Shown: in pieces, positions 6,565 through 13,563 of the stretch
How positions within the stretch are numbered: the stretch's first letter is position 1
How the letters are laid out: each line of letters opens with the position of its first letter
From: a virus
IMG/VR virus record: IMGVR_UViG_3300025647_000251
Location: 1-24,781 of that record
Length of the DNA: 24,781 bases
Direction: 5' to 3' (one strand)
Translations under genes and position numbers: made by a program
The notes under the pieces: model-generated
Database searches by the model: none
Told to the model about the DNA's origin: nothing
What the model saw: the letters and a program-made list of their open reading frames with translations, nothing else

Positions 6565-7895
6565 CCAGCCTTACGCTCAAACCATTTGGCTGCTTCTTGA
6601 TCCCAACCGTCTGTTCTTACATAAGACGACTGGCGTGGTTCACTAACCATATTTGGATCAACATCCAAACCAACACCCTCCAAGAAATTAACAAGACCGA
6701 TACGCTCGATCATCTCACCAGTACGCTCATGCTCCAGTGCATTCTCAGCAAAGAAGTCTAGCGTTTCTTGTGCTAGATCAGCGAGTGCTTCGTAATCCTC
6801 TTCAGTATTTAGTTCCATGAACGGAACAACCACTGTACCCATTGAATCTCCAATCTTTAGGGTGCGCTTACCACCAACAAGAATGGTGACACCACGATCA
6901 TCCCCAGGAGCCAGAATCGGATCGCCTCCGAGACCGACATACTTCTCGGAAAGTGGAGAAGTTGCATTAAGGCAATGCATGCAGCGTACGCAACTGCTGT
7001 TGTCAACAGTAAGTCCATTGTCGTCCCCCAAACTCATTGCTTGTGTTGGGCAGCGAGATACAATGTTTTCCATTACATACTTGCGACCCTTATCTTCAAC
7101 CATTGCTTTCCAAGCGTCCTGATTGATTTTAATATCATCACGCCAAGTACCAATCACTGCGAAGTCAGAACGGTGTACTGCATTCATACAGTCATTTGGA
7201 CAACCAGACACCTTGACCTTAAACTTGTAAGGCAACGCTGGACGGTGCATGTCATCGAGGAACTGATTAACGAGAAGACGGTGTGCTTTTGCTTCATTAT
7301 GCAAACTCATTTCGCAACGAGCACCACCTACGCAAGACATACCAGTACGAACGGCAGGACCAGCACCACCAAGATCAAAACCAATTTCATTTAGTTCGTT
7401 GAAGATCTGTTGAACATGCTTAGTGTCTGCGCCTTGCATCATGATGTCGCCAGACTGACCATGGAATGCGATCAGACCAGATCCACCATTTGCTTCAAAG
7501 GTATCAACCAACTGACGCATCATCTTAGATGTATAGTGATTACCTGCTGGTGGTTGAACACGCAGCGTATGGAATTCAACAGCGTCAGGATACATGTAAG
7601 AACCATCAGAGTTCTTTAGTTCGGTGAAACGAGGAATGATGCCGCCACCATAACCAACGACACCAACGGTCCCACCCTTCCAGTAACCCTTTCGTGTTAC
7701 ATATGACTGTTCAAGGGTGCCGACAACACCTTTCGCCATTGCAGCACCTTCATGGGATCCCTGAGCGAGACGTTTAAGTCCTGAAACGAACGATGGCCAA
7801 GGACCACGCTCTAGTTCGTCAAGGTTTGGGGTTGCAATATCATTGACTTCTGGACGATTGATATTGAGTTTGGTATAACCTGAATTGTCAGCCAT
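6561..7895 (-). CDS. dsrA: Dissimilatory (probably reverse) sulfite reductase alpha subunit DsrA
   Basis: The protein is full length (444 residues) and keeps all cofactor ligands: C188 and C194 (CVGGARC), C232 and C236 (GCPNDC) for the siroheme-[4Fe-4S] site, and C282, C302, C305 and C308 (RCPTQ, CVRCMHC) in the inserted ferredoxin domain. The opening LDELERGPWPSFV and the end WDQEAAKWFERK are family signatures. DsrA pairs with DsrB in an alpha2beta2 enzyme. In sulfur oxidisers it runs backward and releases sulfite from sulfur carried on DsrC. No dsrB lies nearby, so the phage subunit must assemble with host DsrB. AGGAG five bases before the ATG supports the start. The oxidative direction is inferred from context, not read from residues. 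Confidence 0.95.
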   Translation of the reverse strand: MADNSGYTKLNINRPEVNDIATPNLDELERGPWPSFVSGLKRLAQGSHEGAAMAKGVVGTLEQSYVTRKGYWKGGTVGVVGYGGGIIPRFTELKNSDGSYMYPDAVEFHTLRVQPPAGNHYTSKMMRQLVDTFEANGGSGLIAFHGQSGDIMMQGADTKHVQQIFNELNEIGFDLGGAGPAVRTGMSCVGGARCEMSLHNEAKAHRLLVNQFLDDMHRPALPYKFKVKVSGCPNDCMNAVHRSDFAVIGTWRDDIKINQDAWKAMVEDKGRKYVMENIVSRCPTQAMSLGDDNGLTVDNSSCVRCMHCLNATSPLSEKYVGLGGDPILAPGDDRGVTILVGGKRTLKIGDSMGTVVVPFMELNTEEDYEALADLAQETLDFFAENALEHERTGEMIERIGLVNFLEGVGLDVDPNMVSEPRQSSYVRTDGWDQEAAKWFERKAG

Positions 7896-7929
7896 GAAAA
7901 CTCCTCAATACATTAGTAATTTACAAAGG

Positions 7930-7967
7930 TATTTATAGATTATATTCCCTGCCTCCATAAGAAGCAA
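7930..7967 (-). promoter_or_regulatory. dsrA promoters: T4 late box plus possible sigma70 promoter
   Basis: TATAAATA, the T4 late consensus, lies on the - strand at 7930-7937, about 35 bases before the dsrA ATG. Immediately upstream, TATAAT (7939-7944) sits 17 bases from TTGCTT (7962-7967), a weaker host-type pair. The operon may therefore be transcribed both early and late. The late box is the better match. Confidence 0.72.
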
Positions 7968-7994
7968 GGACTATAAAGGAATACCTCTTAAGGA

Positions 7995-8300
7995 TTACTT
8001 CTCGTTGGCAGCGTCCAGTGCCTTTTCTTTGAGGTTGTTATCGTTACCAGCAAGCATAATACCAGATAGTGTACCAGTCAAGAATGTTGCGAGAGGAATA
8101 ATCAATTCAAAGAACTTCTGGTCGATAGGACTCATAGCATCCAGTGGCTGAGCAACAAAGATCAGACTGTACAGTACAACAAACACAATACCAAACAAAG
8201 TAAGACCAAGAATAATACCGATGGTGAATTTAAGACGAGCCATCAGCTCTGCTTCGGTCATTCTTTCGCCTTTCTGTTTTTCAACTTTCTTGTCTTCCAT
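7995..8300 (-). CDS. Two-helix membrane protein, holin candidate
   Basis: The 101-residue protein has a charged cytoplasmic start (MEDKKVEKQKGER) and two hydrophobic segments, about residues 25-50 (FTIGIILGLTLFGIVFVVLY) and 66-85 (LIIPLATFLTGTLSGIMLAG). A charged tail follows. Two helices with both ends probably inside, small size, and position after a lipoprotein and a membrane-anchored coiled-coil protein would suit a class II holin. No lysis family signature is evident, and no endolysin is next door, so this remains a suggestion. The start overlaps the upstream stop (TAATG), with GGAGATGAA before it. Confidence 0.8.
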   Translation of the reverse strand: MEDKKVEKQKGERMTEAELMARLKFTIGIILGLTLFGIVFVVLYSLIFVAQPLDAMSPIDQKFFELIIPLATFLTGTLSGIMLAGNDNNLKEKALDAANEK

Positions 8301-8497
8301 TATTCATCTCCACACTTTAGTTTCTTGACAGGTGAGAGATGATGTGGACATTCACGATCAATCTCACATTGGTTTGATGTGCAGTATTCGCTATTCAGAT
8401 TTGCTGGATCTTGACAAAAATATCTGTAATTATAATTGTCGTCAGGATTGCATCCTGCTAGTGTTAATGCTGCCGCAGCAATAAGTATATATTTCAT
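8300..8497 (-). CDS. Small lipoprotein (o-spanin candidate)
   Basis: The 65-residue precursor begins MKYILIAAAALTLAGC, a signal peptide ending in a lipobox with the lipidated Cys at 16. The mature part is about 50 residues, polar, and has five more cysteines that could form disulfides in the periplasm. The ATG at 8497 follows GAGG by seven bases, and that Shine-Dalgarno overlaps the upstream stop. A lipoprotein beside a single-helix coiled-coil membrane protein recalls the Rz/Rz1 pair that joins the two membranes at lysis. The Cys content and low Pro content are unlike classical Rz1, so the role is open. Confidence 0.8.
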   Translation of the reverse strand: MKYILIAAAALTLAGCNPDDNYNYRYFCQDPANLNSEYCTSNQCEIDRECPHHLSPVKKLKCGDE

Positions 8498-8505
8498 TTG
8501 ATGCC

Positions 8506-8958
8506 TCAATTTGCTAGTGGGTTGTCTAATGCTTTTTGGATTTTATCTTCTAAGTCTTTCTGAGTCTTTTCTACTTTGCCTTCAAACTTATCCATCTTTC
8601 CTTCGAAGTACACAACCTTGTCATTGACTCGCTTTTCGATGTCATATGTCAGTTGCTTCGTGTCACGAAGGTTTTGTTCAATCGACTCTAACAACTTTTG
8701 CTGATTGTCAATTTTCTGATCAATCAACTGCATTTGTTGTTCATATGCACCCACATCAAGGTTGGCAATTTCTTCCACCTTTTGATACATAGTAAAGCCA
8801 CCATACAATGCACCAAGAACAGAACCGAGTGCGGCAATTGCCATACCGATTGTTGTTGGCGTCATCTTCATTCCAAAGAGATTAAACTCTTTGTTCTTTA
8901 GATTCTCGATGCCTTCCTCGATGTTTTCTAATTCTTGTCCGAGGTCTTTATCGCTCAT
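8506..8958 (-). CDS. Membrane-anchored coiled-coil protein (i-spanin candidate)
   Basis: The 150-residue protein has an acidic N-terminus of about 32 residues, one membrane segment near residues 33-57 (TTIGMAIAALGSVLGALYGGF), and then about 90 residues of Q/E/K-rich sequence with coiled-coil spacing (QLIDQKIDNQQKLLESIEQNL). There is no cleavable signal peptide. The plan of one anchor plus a long periplasmic coiled coil is that of an inner-membrane spanin, and a lipoprotein gene follows directly. A structural or membrane-scaffold role is equally compatible. It belongs to the operon starting at the late promoter near 11734. Confidence 0.78.
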   Translation of the reverse strand: MSDKDLGQELENIEEGIENLKNKEFNLFGMKMTPTTIGMAIAALGSVLGALYGGFTMYQKVEEIANLDVGAYEQQMQLIDQKIDNQQKLLESIEQNLRDTKQLTYDIEKRVNDKVVYFEGKMDKFEGKVEKTQKDLEDKIQKALDNPLAN

Positions 8959-8967
8959 AGTGGTTCC

Positions 8968-9387
8968 TTAGTTTTCAAACCCTTGACCGTCTCTTAACTT
9001 TCTAAGTGTCTCAAGTTCTTCTTGTAGTTTGAGCACTTCCAGTCTTTTCTTTCTCAACTCAAGTTCGTACAATGAGTTGCAGTTGATGCGTTCTTTTGGT
9101 GCATCAAGTGGTATGATAATTCTTGCATACACACCGATGTCCTTTGTTGTATCTACATTTGGATTGCTGCTACCAAATGGACTTTGATAGTTGTCCACGA
9201 TACCAGTCATTCCAATCTCGAAGTTCGTTGCACCACCGATAGCGTTCTTACAGTCCAGACCGTCACTTGTACGAATACTGTCTTGACCATATGTTGTGCC
9301 AGCAGATGGCAACTGCAAATTAAGTGAGTTGCTGTCTGCATATGCAGCGGCACTAAAGCACATTAACACAAACCAAAGTTTCTTCAT
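8968..9387 (-). CDS. Exported protein of unknown function
   Basis: A clear signal peptide (MKKLWFVLMCFSAAAYADS, cleavage probably after AYA) precedes about 120 residues. The first two thirds look like beta strands with two cysteines (LDCKNAIGG, INCNSLYEL). The last 40 residues form an amphipathic, probably coiled-coil helix (LRKKRLEVLKLQEELETLRK). It resembles exported proteins I recall from other T4-like marine phages, but I cannot name a family. It is one of six consecutive genes whose products are exported or anchored in the envelope. Confidence 0.78.
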   Translation of the reverse strand: MKKLWFVLMCFSAAAYADSNSLNLQLPSAGTTYGQDSIRTSDGLDCKNAIGGATNFEIGMTGIVDNYQSPFGSSNPNVDTTKDIGVYARIIIPLDAPKERINCNSLYELELRKKRLEVLKLQEELETLRKLRDGQGFEN

Positions 9388-9394
9388 ACTTTAC

Positions 9395-9766
9395 TCACTT
9401 AAACTTCGAACATATTCTAGAGGATACTGCCGTTTTGGTAGAATCTTCTTTTCTTAATTTTGATTTAGAGCAAATATAAGTTGCTCTGTTCTTATCAGCA
9501 GCACGAATATAGATGTCAAACTTTACATGTCCAAGATACTGCAGTTGAACAATCTTGTACGATGAGACAAATGGAATTGGTTTCCATTCATTATCAAAGA
9601 CTCCAATTTCGTACCATTCAACATCCTTTCGTTTGTTAAACATCTCCATGGTTGTCTTATAAATCCCACTCACATGAGACGATTCCAACTCAGGATAGGT
9701 TGGTGTCATCTCATGTGCAACCGCAGTACCAAACGCCATCATCAAAATCATAATGTATTTTTTCAT
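9395..9766 (-). CDS. Exported beta-rich protein, unknown function
   Basis: The 123-residue precursor starts with a signal peptide (MKKYIMILMMAFGTAVAHE, probable cleavage after AVA). The mature part alternates hydrophobic and polar residues (WYEIGVFDNEWKPIPFV, HVKFDIYIRAADKNRATYIC) and has two cysteines near the C-terminus that could form a disulfide. The FDIYIRAADKNRATYICSKSK block is faintly like the conserved strand of periplasmic pilus chaperones, but no clear family match can be claimed. It lies eight bases from the next gene, consistent with one transcript. Confidence 0.75.
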   Translation of the reverse strand: MKKYIMILMMAFGTAVAHEMTPTYPELESSHVSGIYKTTMEMFNKRKDVEWYEIGVFDNEWKPIPFVSSYKIVQLQYLGHVKFDIYIRAADKNRATYICSKSKLRKEDSTKTAVSSRICSKFK

Positions 9767-9775
9767 AGTGAACCT

Positions 9776-10279
9776 TTATTGTGCGATACACTCCGCAACA
9801 ACCATTGCTGTGTATGAGCCACCTGGGAATGCTTTAGAACCACCCATCGTTGCAACAGATTCAGTAGTGAACCATGTGGAACCAGTAGCAGTCAGATCAT
9901 ACTTGTCAGTCATGCCATATTCAACTTTGTCGGTTTCATACGAACCCATGTTTGCAGCGTCGGAAACGGCAGACACTTCGGTGTCACCTGTCCAAGTTAC
10001 AACATCAGGAAGGGATGGACTGGTTGAAAATGCTTCTGGAGCAGTGATTACTGCATAGTATGCATCCGCCAGAGTTACATCAAAACGAACGATAGGCTGT
10101 ACGCCACCATCTGCAGCAGCAGTAGTCAGTGTGTAAGCATTAGGGTTGCCATAAACACCTGGAGTATCAGTTGAGATCACGCAGCGTGACTGAACCTCAC
10201 CGTTGATTGGCACATTCTCAGCATATGCGCCAAAGGATGCGACACCCATAGCAGCAATAAGCATTGTTTTCTTGAACAT
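9776..10279 (-). CDS. Exported pilin-like beta-sandwich protein
   Basis: The 167-residue precursor has a signal peptide (MFKKTMLIAAMGVASFGAYAE, cleavage after AYA). The mature chain opens VPINGEVQSRCVI and ends YTAMVVAECIAQ; the two cysteines could link the first and last regions. The composition is rich in T, S, A, V and G with many short strands, like fimbrial subunits or spore-coat-U-type secreted proteins. No transmembrane anchor is present. GGAG eight bases before the ATG supports the start. Whether it decorates the virion, remodels the host surface or is released is unknown. Confidence 0.72.
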   Translation of the reverse strand: MFKKTMLIAAMGVASFGAYAENVPINGEVQSRCVISTDTPGVYGNPNAYTLTTAAADGGVQPIVRFDVTLADAYYAVITAPEAFSTSPSLPDVVTWTGDTEVSAVSDAANMGSYETDKVEYGMTDKYDLTATGSTWFTTESVATMGGSKAFPGGSYTAMVVAECIAQ

Positions 10280-10315
10280 TAGAGTTCTCCTTTTTGTTGT
10301 TGTATAACAATGCCA

Positions 10316-11227
10316 TTATCTATTATATTGCTGATCAATCATGCGGTCATGCAATATTTGCGAGGACATATTCATCCTACGACCTTGTTTGTTGTCTTGG
10401 AGTTGTCCTCCATCCAACACAATTGTTTCTTTATACTGCCCGCCATCAATTGTAGCGGCAGTATATGATTCCATATTTACAGCAGCGTTCATTGACTGAA
10501 GCATTGACGCTTGAGCAAATGATTGAGCAAACAAAGCAGTGTTGTCAACAGCGGCGAGTGCTTTTTCTAAACGCTCTTTGCTATCCTTTTCTTCTTCTGT
10601 TTCGTCTATCTCTTTCTCTTCTTTATTCTCGTATGTAACAGAATCGCACTTAACATCAGTGCTACCTTCTCTACACGCCTCAGCAATTTTCGCATCACTG
10701 TCAGTTGCATCATACAAACTATCAACATCCACAACTGGAATGTCTGGAATGTATGGCTCATACCCAGGACAGTTCGGATCAAACTGCGGATCATAACAAG
10801 GATCTACTCTATAACTGTAGATCACACTTGGATCCGTAACCGAACCGTTGCCCTCAACCTCAATCGAACCATCCCCCCAATATGATCTATGAATGTTTGG
10901 CAAACCAATTACTTTATTGATCTCAGTGCCACCCAATGACCCAGGACGCCATTCGTCCGTTTCTCTAAAGATGTATCCAGTTCCTAATGCATTTTCATTC
11001 TGCACATGGACTGTGACACTATCTTGTACTTGCTTTTGTATTGTATAGTTGTACAATACTGCATTCACCTCCAGCCCAGGAGGATCTGGGAACACGTTAT
11101 CCATGCTCCAACCCAAACCGTTGGAAGCGGCATTGCCTGTGTATCCGTAGTAAGGTGAAATGCTCTCAGAATAAGAGGAGCAAGGCACCAAGACCACCGA
11201 TACCATAAGTAGCAGCTTCTTCAACAT
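10316..11227 (-). CDS. Large exported protein with acidic helical middle, unknown function
   Basis: The 303-residue precursor starts MLKKLLLMVSVVLVPCSSYSES, a signal peptide. The N-terminal 130 residues look beta-rich. A Cys/Pro segment (DPCYDPQFDPNCPGYEPYIPDIP) follows, then a strongly acidic and lysine-rich helix around residues 200-220. The C-terminal region is rich in Met, Gln and Ala, with AAVNMESYTAATIDGGQY and RRMNMSSQILHDRM. The start codon lies 62 bases inside the upstream gene; the next Met would cut the signal peptide, so the overlap seems real. I recall similar proteins in marine T4-like phages but know of no assigned role. Confidence 0.72.
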   Translation of the reverse strand: MLKKLLLMVSVVLVPCSSYSESISPYYGYTGNAASNGLGWSMDNVFPDPPGLEVNAVLYNYTIQKQVQDSVTVHVQNENALGTGYIFRETDEWRPGSLGGTEINKVIGLPNIHRSYWGDGSIEVEGNGSVTDPSVIYSYRVDPCYDPQFDPNCPGYEPYIPDIPVVDVDSLYDATDSDAKIAEACREGSTDVKCDSVTYENKEEKEIDETEEEKDSKERLEKALAAVDNTALFAQSFAQASMLQSMNAAVNMESYTAATIDGGQYKETIVLDGGQLQDNKQGRRMNMSSQILHDRMIDQQYNR

Positions 11228-11708
11228 TTACTTTATCCGATTCTTCTAATTCTTTTCTAGTTGTTTCAACATGGGATTCCCACGCCAACTTCGCTTCCTC
11301 GCCAATCTTACCTTCATATGGGCAAGGAGTGCCAGCCATTCTCATACCTTCAAACACTGCTTTGTCCTGACACATAATGGACACTGCTGCAACTTTCATT
11401 CCCATATCGTACAGCGTCTTTGCTTTCTTGAGTCGAACGCAGTTCTCCTCTGTAAAGGTTGTACCAGCACTGATGCCAAGAATCTGTGTCTGTACTGCAC
11501 CAGCAACACCAACAGTACACAAGTCGCTGTTACTGCCTGCACTAAACTGGGGGGAGATTGCTGAAGGAGGAGGCTGCTTGATGGTGGTTTCCATACTGCC
11601 TCTTGTAGTGATATTACTATCAGCAGTGGATTCAGTTACAATGGGATCAACCGCATAAACTGATGCGGACAGAGTGAGTCCCAGCAATAAAGCGAATAAT
11701 CTTGACAT
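11166..11708 (-). CDS. Exported protein with conserved Cys motifs, unknown function
   Basis: The 180-residue precursor has a signal peptide (MSRLFALLLGLTLSASVYAVD, cleavage after VYA). The conserved core contains SDLCTVGVAGAVQTQILGIS, CVRLKKAKTLYDMGMKVAAVS and MAGTPCPYEGKIG with four spaced cysteines. The C-terminus (YGIGGLGALLLLF) is hydrophobic and could insert in a membrane. From memory this family is widespread in T4-like marine myoviruses without known function. It is the first gene behind the late promoter at 11734-11741, so the exported-protein operon is probably expressed late. Confidence 0.78.
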   Translation of the reverse strand: MSRLFALLLGLTLSASVYAVDPIVTESTADSNITTRGSMETTIKQPPPSAISPQFSAGSNSDLCTVGVAGAVQTQILGISAGTTFTEENCVRLKKAKTLYDMGMKVAAVSIMCQDKAVFEGMRMAGTPCPYEGKIGEEAKLAWESHVETTRKELEESDKVNVEEAATYGIGGLGALLLLF

Positions 11709-11733
11709 CCATCATCTCCATAGTGTTTTCCCA

Positions 11734-11741
11734 TATTTATA
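11734..11741 (-). promoter_or_regulatory. T4-type late promoter of the exported-protein operon
   Basis: TATAAATA on the - strand, about 26 bases before the start of the first exported-protein gene. It is divergent from the + strand late box 24 bases away, so both flanks of this gap are late genes. Confidence 0.75.
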
Positions 11742-11764
11742 TTGGCGTGTTTTCTAAGAGTTGT

Positions 11765-11772
11765 TATAAATA
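11765..11772 (+). promoter_or_regulatory. T4-type late promoter of the SpeD-like pair
   Basis: TATAAATA on the + strand. The expected start near 11782-11785 falls at the first bases of a 10-bp hairpin, so the mRNA would begin with a stem-loop. Confidence 0.72.
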
Positions 11773-11780
11773 CACTATGC

Positions 11781-11810
11781 AACACCTGCGAAAAGACGCA
11801 GGTGTTTTTT
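11781..11810 (+). terminator. Hairpin plus U tract at the 5' end of the SpeD-like mRNA
   Basis: AACACCTGCG (11781-11790) pairs perfectly with CGCAGGTGTT (11797-11806) around AAAAGA, and T residues continue to 11810. It has the form of an intrinsic terminator on the + strand, yet no + strand gene lies upstream. It may stop antisense transcription into this gap or cap the late mRNA with a protective 5' stem. Confidence 0.7.
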
Positions 11811-11850
11811 CATTTACATGCCATTTTGGCACTGGAGGTCTATACAGAAG

Positions 11851-12132
11851 ATGGAAGCAAAGATGTGGAACGCATCAGGTTGGATTGAAATTGGCACTTC
11901 AACCGATGCAGATATCGAATTCAAGTTCAATGATCTATTGAGAGATTCAGGATTTACTGTACTGAATTTTGTTGATCATGTATTTGAACCTTTTGGCTGG
12001 ACTGCGCTCTGGCTGTTGGGAGAATCTCACTTTGCGATTCATACATTCCCAGAAGAGAACAAGTATTATTGGGAACTGAGTTCGTGTATCGAAGATAAGT
12101 ACAACCTGTTCATGGAACATCTGGAGTATTGA
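11851..12132 (+). CDS. S-adenosylmethionine decarboxylase-like protein (short SpeD)
   Basis: The 93-residue product contains LLGESHFAIHTFPE, the hallmark of bacterial SpeD. In the family, Ser of ESH (S59 here) becomes the pyruvoyl cofactor after self-cleavage between Glu and Ser. FNDLLRDSGFTVLNFVDHVFEP before it and WELSSC after it (C79 at the spacing of the catalytic Cys) fit the same fold. SpeD supplies decarboxylated AdoMet for spermidine synthesis. The protein is shorter than the usual 110-130 residues, lacking part of the first strand. The start is uncertain: GGAGG lies 12 bases before the ATG at 11851, and ATGs at 11818 and 11863 are alternatives. Some SpeD relatives have become ornithine or arginine decarboxylases, so the substrate is open. 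Confidence 0.75.
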   Translation: MEAKMWNASGWIEIGTSTDADIEFKFNDLLRDSGFTVLNFVDHVFEPFGWTALWLLGESHFAIHTFPEENKYYWELSSCIEDKYNLFMEHLEY

Positions 12133-12133
12133 T

Positions 12134-12499
12134 ATGGCATACGAATACTGGGGATACCATCTGATGATGGACTGTTCAAAGGGTGTCGTAACGCTGGTGC
12201 GTGACGAGGCAAACATTCGTGCGTTCGCCAAAGAATTGGTCGAAGCAATTGATATGAAAGCATGGGGCGAACCTGTTGTAGAACATTTCGCTACACATAA
12301 TCCAGATGCTGCTGGTTATAGTTTGCTTCAGTTGATCGAGACAAGTAACATCGCTGGTCACTTTGTTGACAAGAACGGCGACTTCTATCTAGATATCTTT
12401 AGTTGTAAACCATATGATGTTGAGATTGCGAAGTCTGTGGTTGAAAAATACTTTCAACCGATGAAGATAAAAACAACCTACATTGAACGACAGGCATAA
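12134..12499 (+). CDS. Second SpeD-like protein with variant active-site motif
   Basis: The 121-residue protein starts one base after the previous stop, with GGAG seven bases before its ATG. WGYHLMMDC at the N-terminus, FAKELVEAIDMKAWGEP, and IETSNIAGHFVDKNGDFYLDIFSC match the SpeD fold. Where SpeD has ESH this protein has ETSN (E69, T70, S71), so the pyruvoyl-forming Ser may be shifted by one residue. C91 is present, but the distance from Glu to Cys is one residue longer. I recall similar proteins annotated as AdoMet decarboxylase in marine T4-like phages. It could be an active variant, a neofunctionalised decarboxylase or a regulatory partner of the first copy. Confidence 0.72.
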   Translation: MAYEYWGYHLMMDCSKGVVTLVRDEANIRAFAKELVEAIDMKAWGEPVVEHFATHNPDAAGYSLLQLIETSNIAGHFVDKNGDFYLDIFSCKPYDVEIAKSVVEKYFQPMKIKTTYIERQA

Positions 12500-12524
12500 A
12501 AAAAGGGGGACTTCGGTCCCCCTT
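12498..12524 (-). terminator. Terminator between the SpeD pair and pstS
   Basis: GGGGGAC (12505-12511) and GTCCCCC (12516-12522) close a TTCG loop, with AA/TT extending the stem. The - strand continues with U residues (12498-12504), so it ends pstS mRNA. It can also slow + strand transcription, but that side has no U run. Confidence 0.88.
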
Positions 12525-12544
12525 ATCACATTCAGCGAAGGAGA

Positions 12545-13498
12545 TTACTGAATTTTCTTCATCATCTTATCAGCCATATCTGCAGTCAGTGGCACATAAC
12601 CATCTTTCTCAACAATATGCTGCCCCTCTTTTGAAAGAACCATACGAATAAACTCATATGTCATCTTGTCAAGTGGCTTGTTAGGTGCTTTGTTGACATA
12701 GATGTACAGGAAACGACTAAGAGGATATTTGCCATTCAGTGCATTCTCTGGAGTTGCTGGAATAAACGCATCGCCTTCTTTCTTAGCAAGTGGCACTGCC
12801 TTTACGCCAGAAGTCTGATAACCCATACCCGAGTAACCGATACCATTCACAGAAGAAGTAACAGACTGAACCACAGACGCAGAACCTGGCTGTTCATTCA
12901 CGCTGTTCTTGTAGTCACCCTTACACAACCCCTTCTTCTTGAAGTAACCATAAGTGCCTGATACAGAGTTACGACCATACAACTGAATTGTTTTATCAGC
13001 GAATGCGCCAGTTACACCTACATCACCCCATGTCTTAGCATCTTTATCATAACCACACTTTCTTGTGCTTGAGAAAATCGCATCAACCTGTGGAATGGTC
13101 AATCCCTCAACAGGGTTGTCTTTGCTGACAAATACTGCCAACGCATCAATAGCAACAGGAATAGCAGTTGGTTTATATCCATACTTTGCCTCAAATGCTT
13201 GTAGTTCTTTATCCTTCATTTTACGAGACATTGGTCCAACATTAGAAGTGCCTTCTGTCAACGCAGGTGGTGCAGTAGAGGAACCTGCTGCTTGAATACC
13301 AACATTTACATTAGGATATTGCTTACGAAACTCTTCTGCCCAGAAGGTCATTAGATTTGCGAGAGTGTCAGAACCAACTGAGTTGAGATTACCAGAAACA
13401 CCAGATACTTTGTTATAAGAAGGAAGTTCAGCAGCGTTAGCTGAAACAGCATAGGCAGCAACCATTGCGATTGCACCAAGAAAGTTTTTTAAATCCAT
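12545..13498 (-). CDS. pstS: Phosphate ABC transporter substrate-binding protein PstS
   Basis: The 317-residue precursor has a signal peptide (cleavage near ANAAE, residues 20-24). The mature protein shows the PstS phosphate-binding signatures: [14 protein letters not shown] near residue 41, [11 protein letters not shown] near 70, [10 protein letters not shown], and [16 protein letters not shown] near 175. It binds phosphate in the periplasm for the host PstCAB transporter; no transporter genes accompany it. pstS is a known phage-carried gene in cyanophages, where host PhoB controls it. The tandem 11-bp repeats upstream suggest the same here. GGAG lies seven bases before the ATG. A terminator-like hairpin lies in its leader. 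Confidence 0.93.
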   Translation of the reverse strand: MDLKNFLGAIAMVAAYAVSANAAELPSYNKVSGVSGNLNSVGSDTLANLMTFWAEEFRKQYPNVNVGIQAAGSSTAPPALTEGTSNVGPMSRKMKDKELQAFEAKYGYKPTAIPVAIDALAVFVSKDNPVEGLTIPQVDAIFSSTRKCGYDKDAKTWGDVGVTGAFADKTIQLYGRNSVSGTYGYFKKKGLCKGDYKNSVNEQPGSASVVQSVTSSVNGIGYSGMGYQTSGVKAVPLAKKEGDAFIPATPENALNGKYPLSRFLYIYVNKAPNKPLDKMTYEFIRMVLSKEGQHIVEKDGYVPLTADMADKMMKKIQ

Positions 13499-13518
13499 TT
13501 AATCTTCTCCAAACATAC

Positions 13519-13544
13519 AAAAAGGAATGCCCCCACGGCATCCC
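13519..13544 (-). terminator. Terminator-shaped hairpin in the pstS leader
   Basis: On the - strand GGGATGCC (13537-13544) pairs with GGCATTCC (13524-13531), one pair being G-U, followed by UUUUU (13519-13523). It lies between the Pho-box-like repeats and the pstS ribosome-binding site, so pstS transcription must read through it. It may be an attenuator, or a second terminator for the porin transcript. Confidence 0.7.
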
Positions 13545-13563
13545 CTCATAATTATTTAATAAA

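Noticed and set aside
10539-10796. + strand frames opposite the exported-protein genes
   Set aside because: They are low-complexity Ser-rich shadows of acidic and Glu-rich coding sequence on the - strand.
11702-11941. Other + strand frame overlapping the first SpeD-like gene
   Set aside because: It spans both late promoters and the hairpin and has no recognisable motif.
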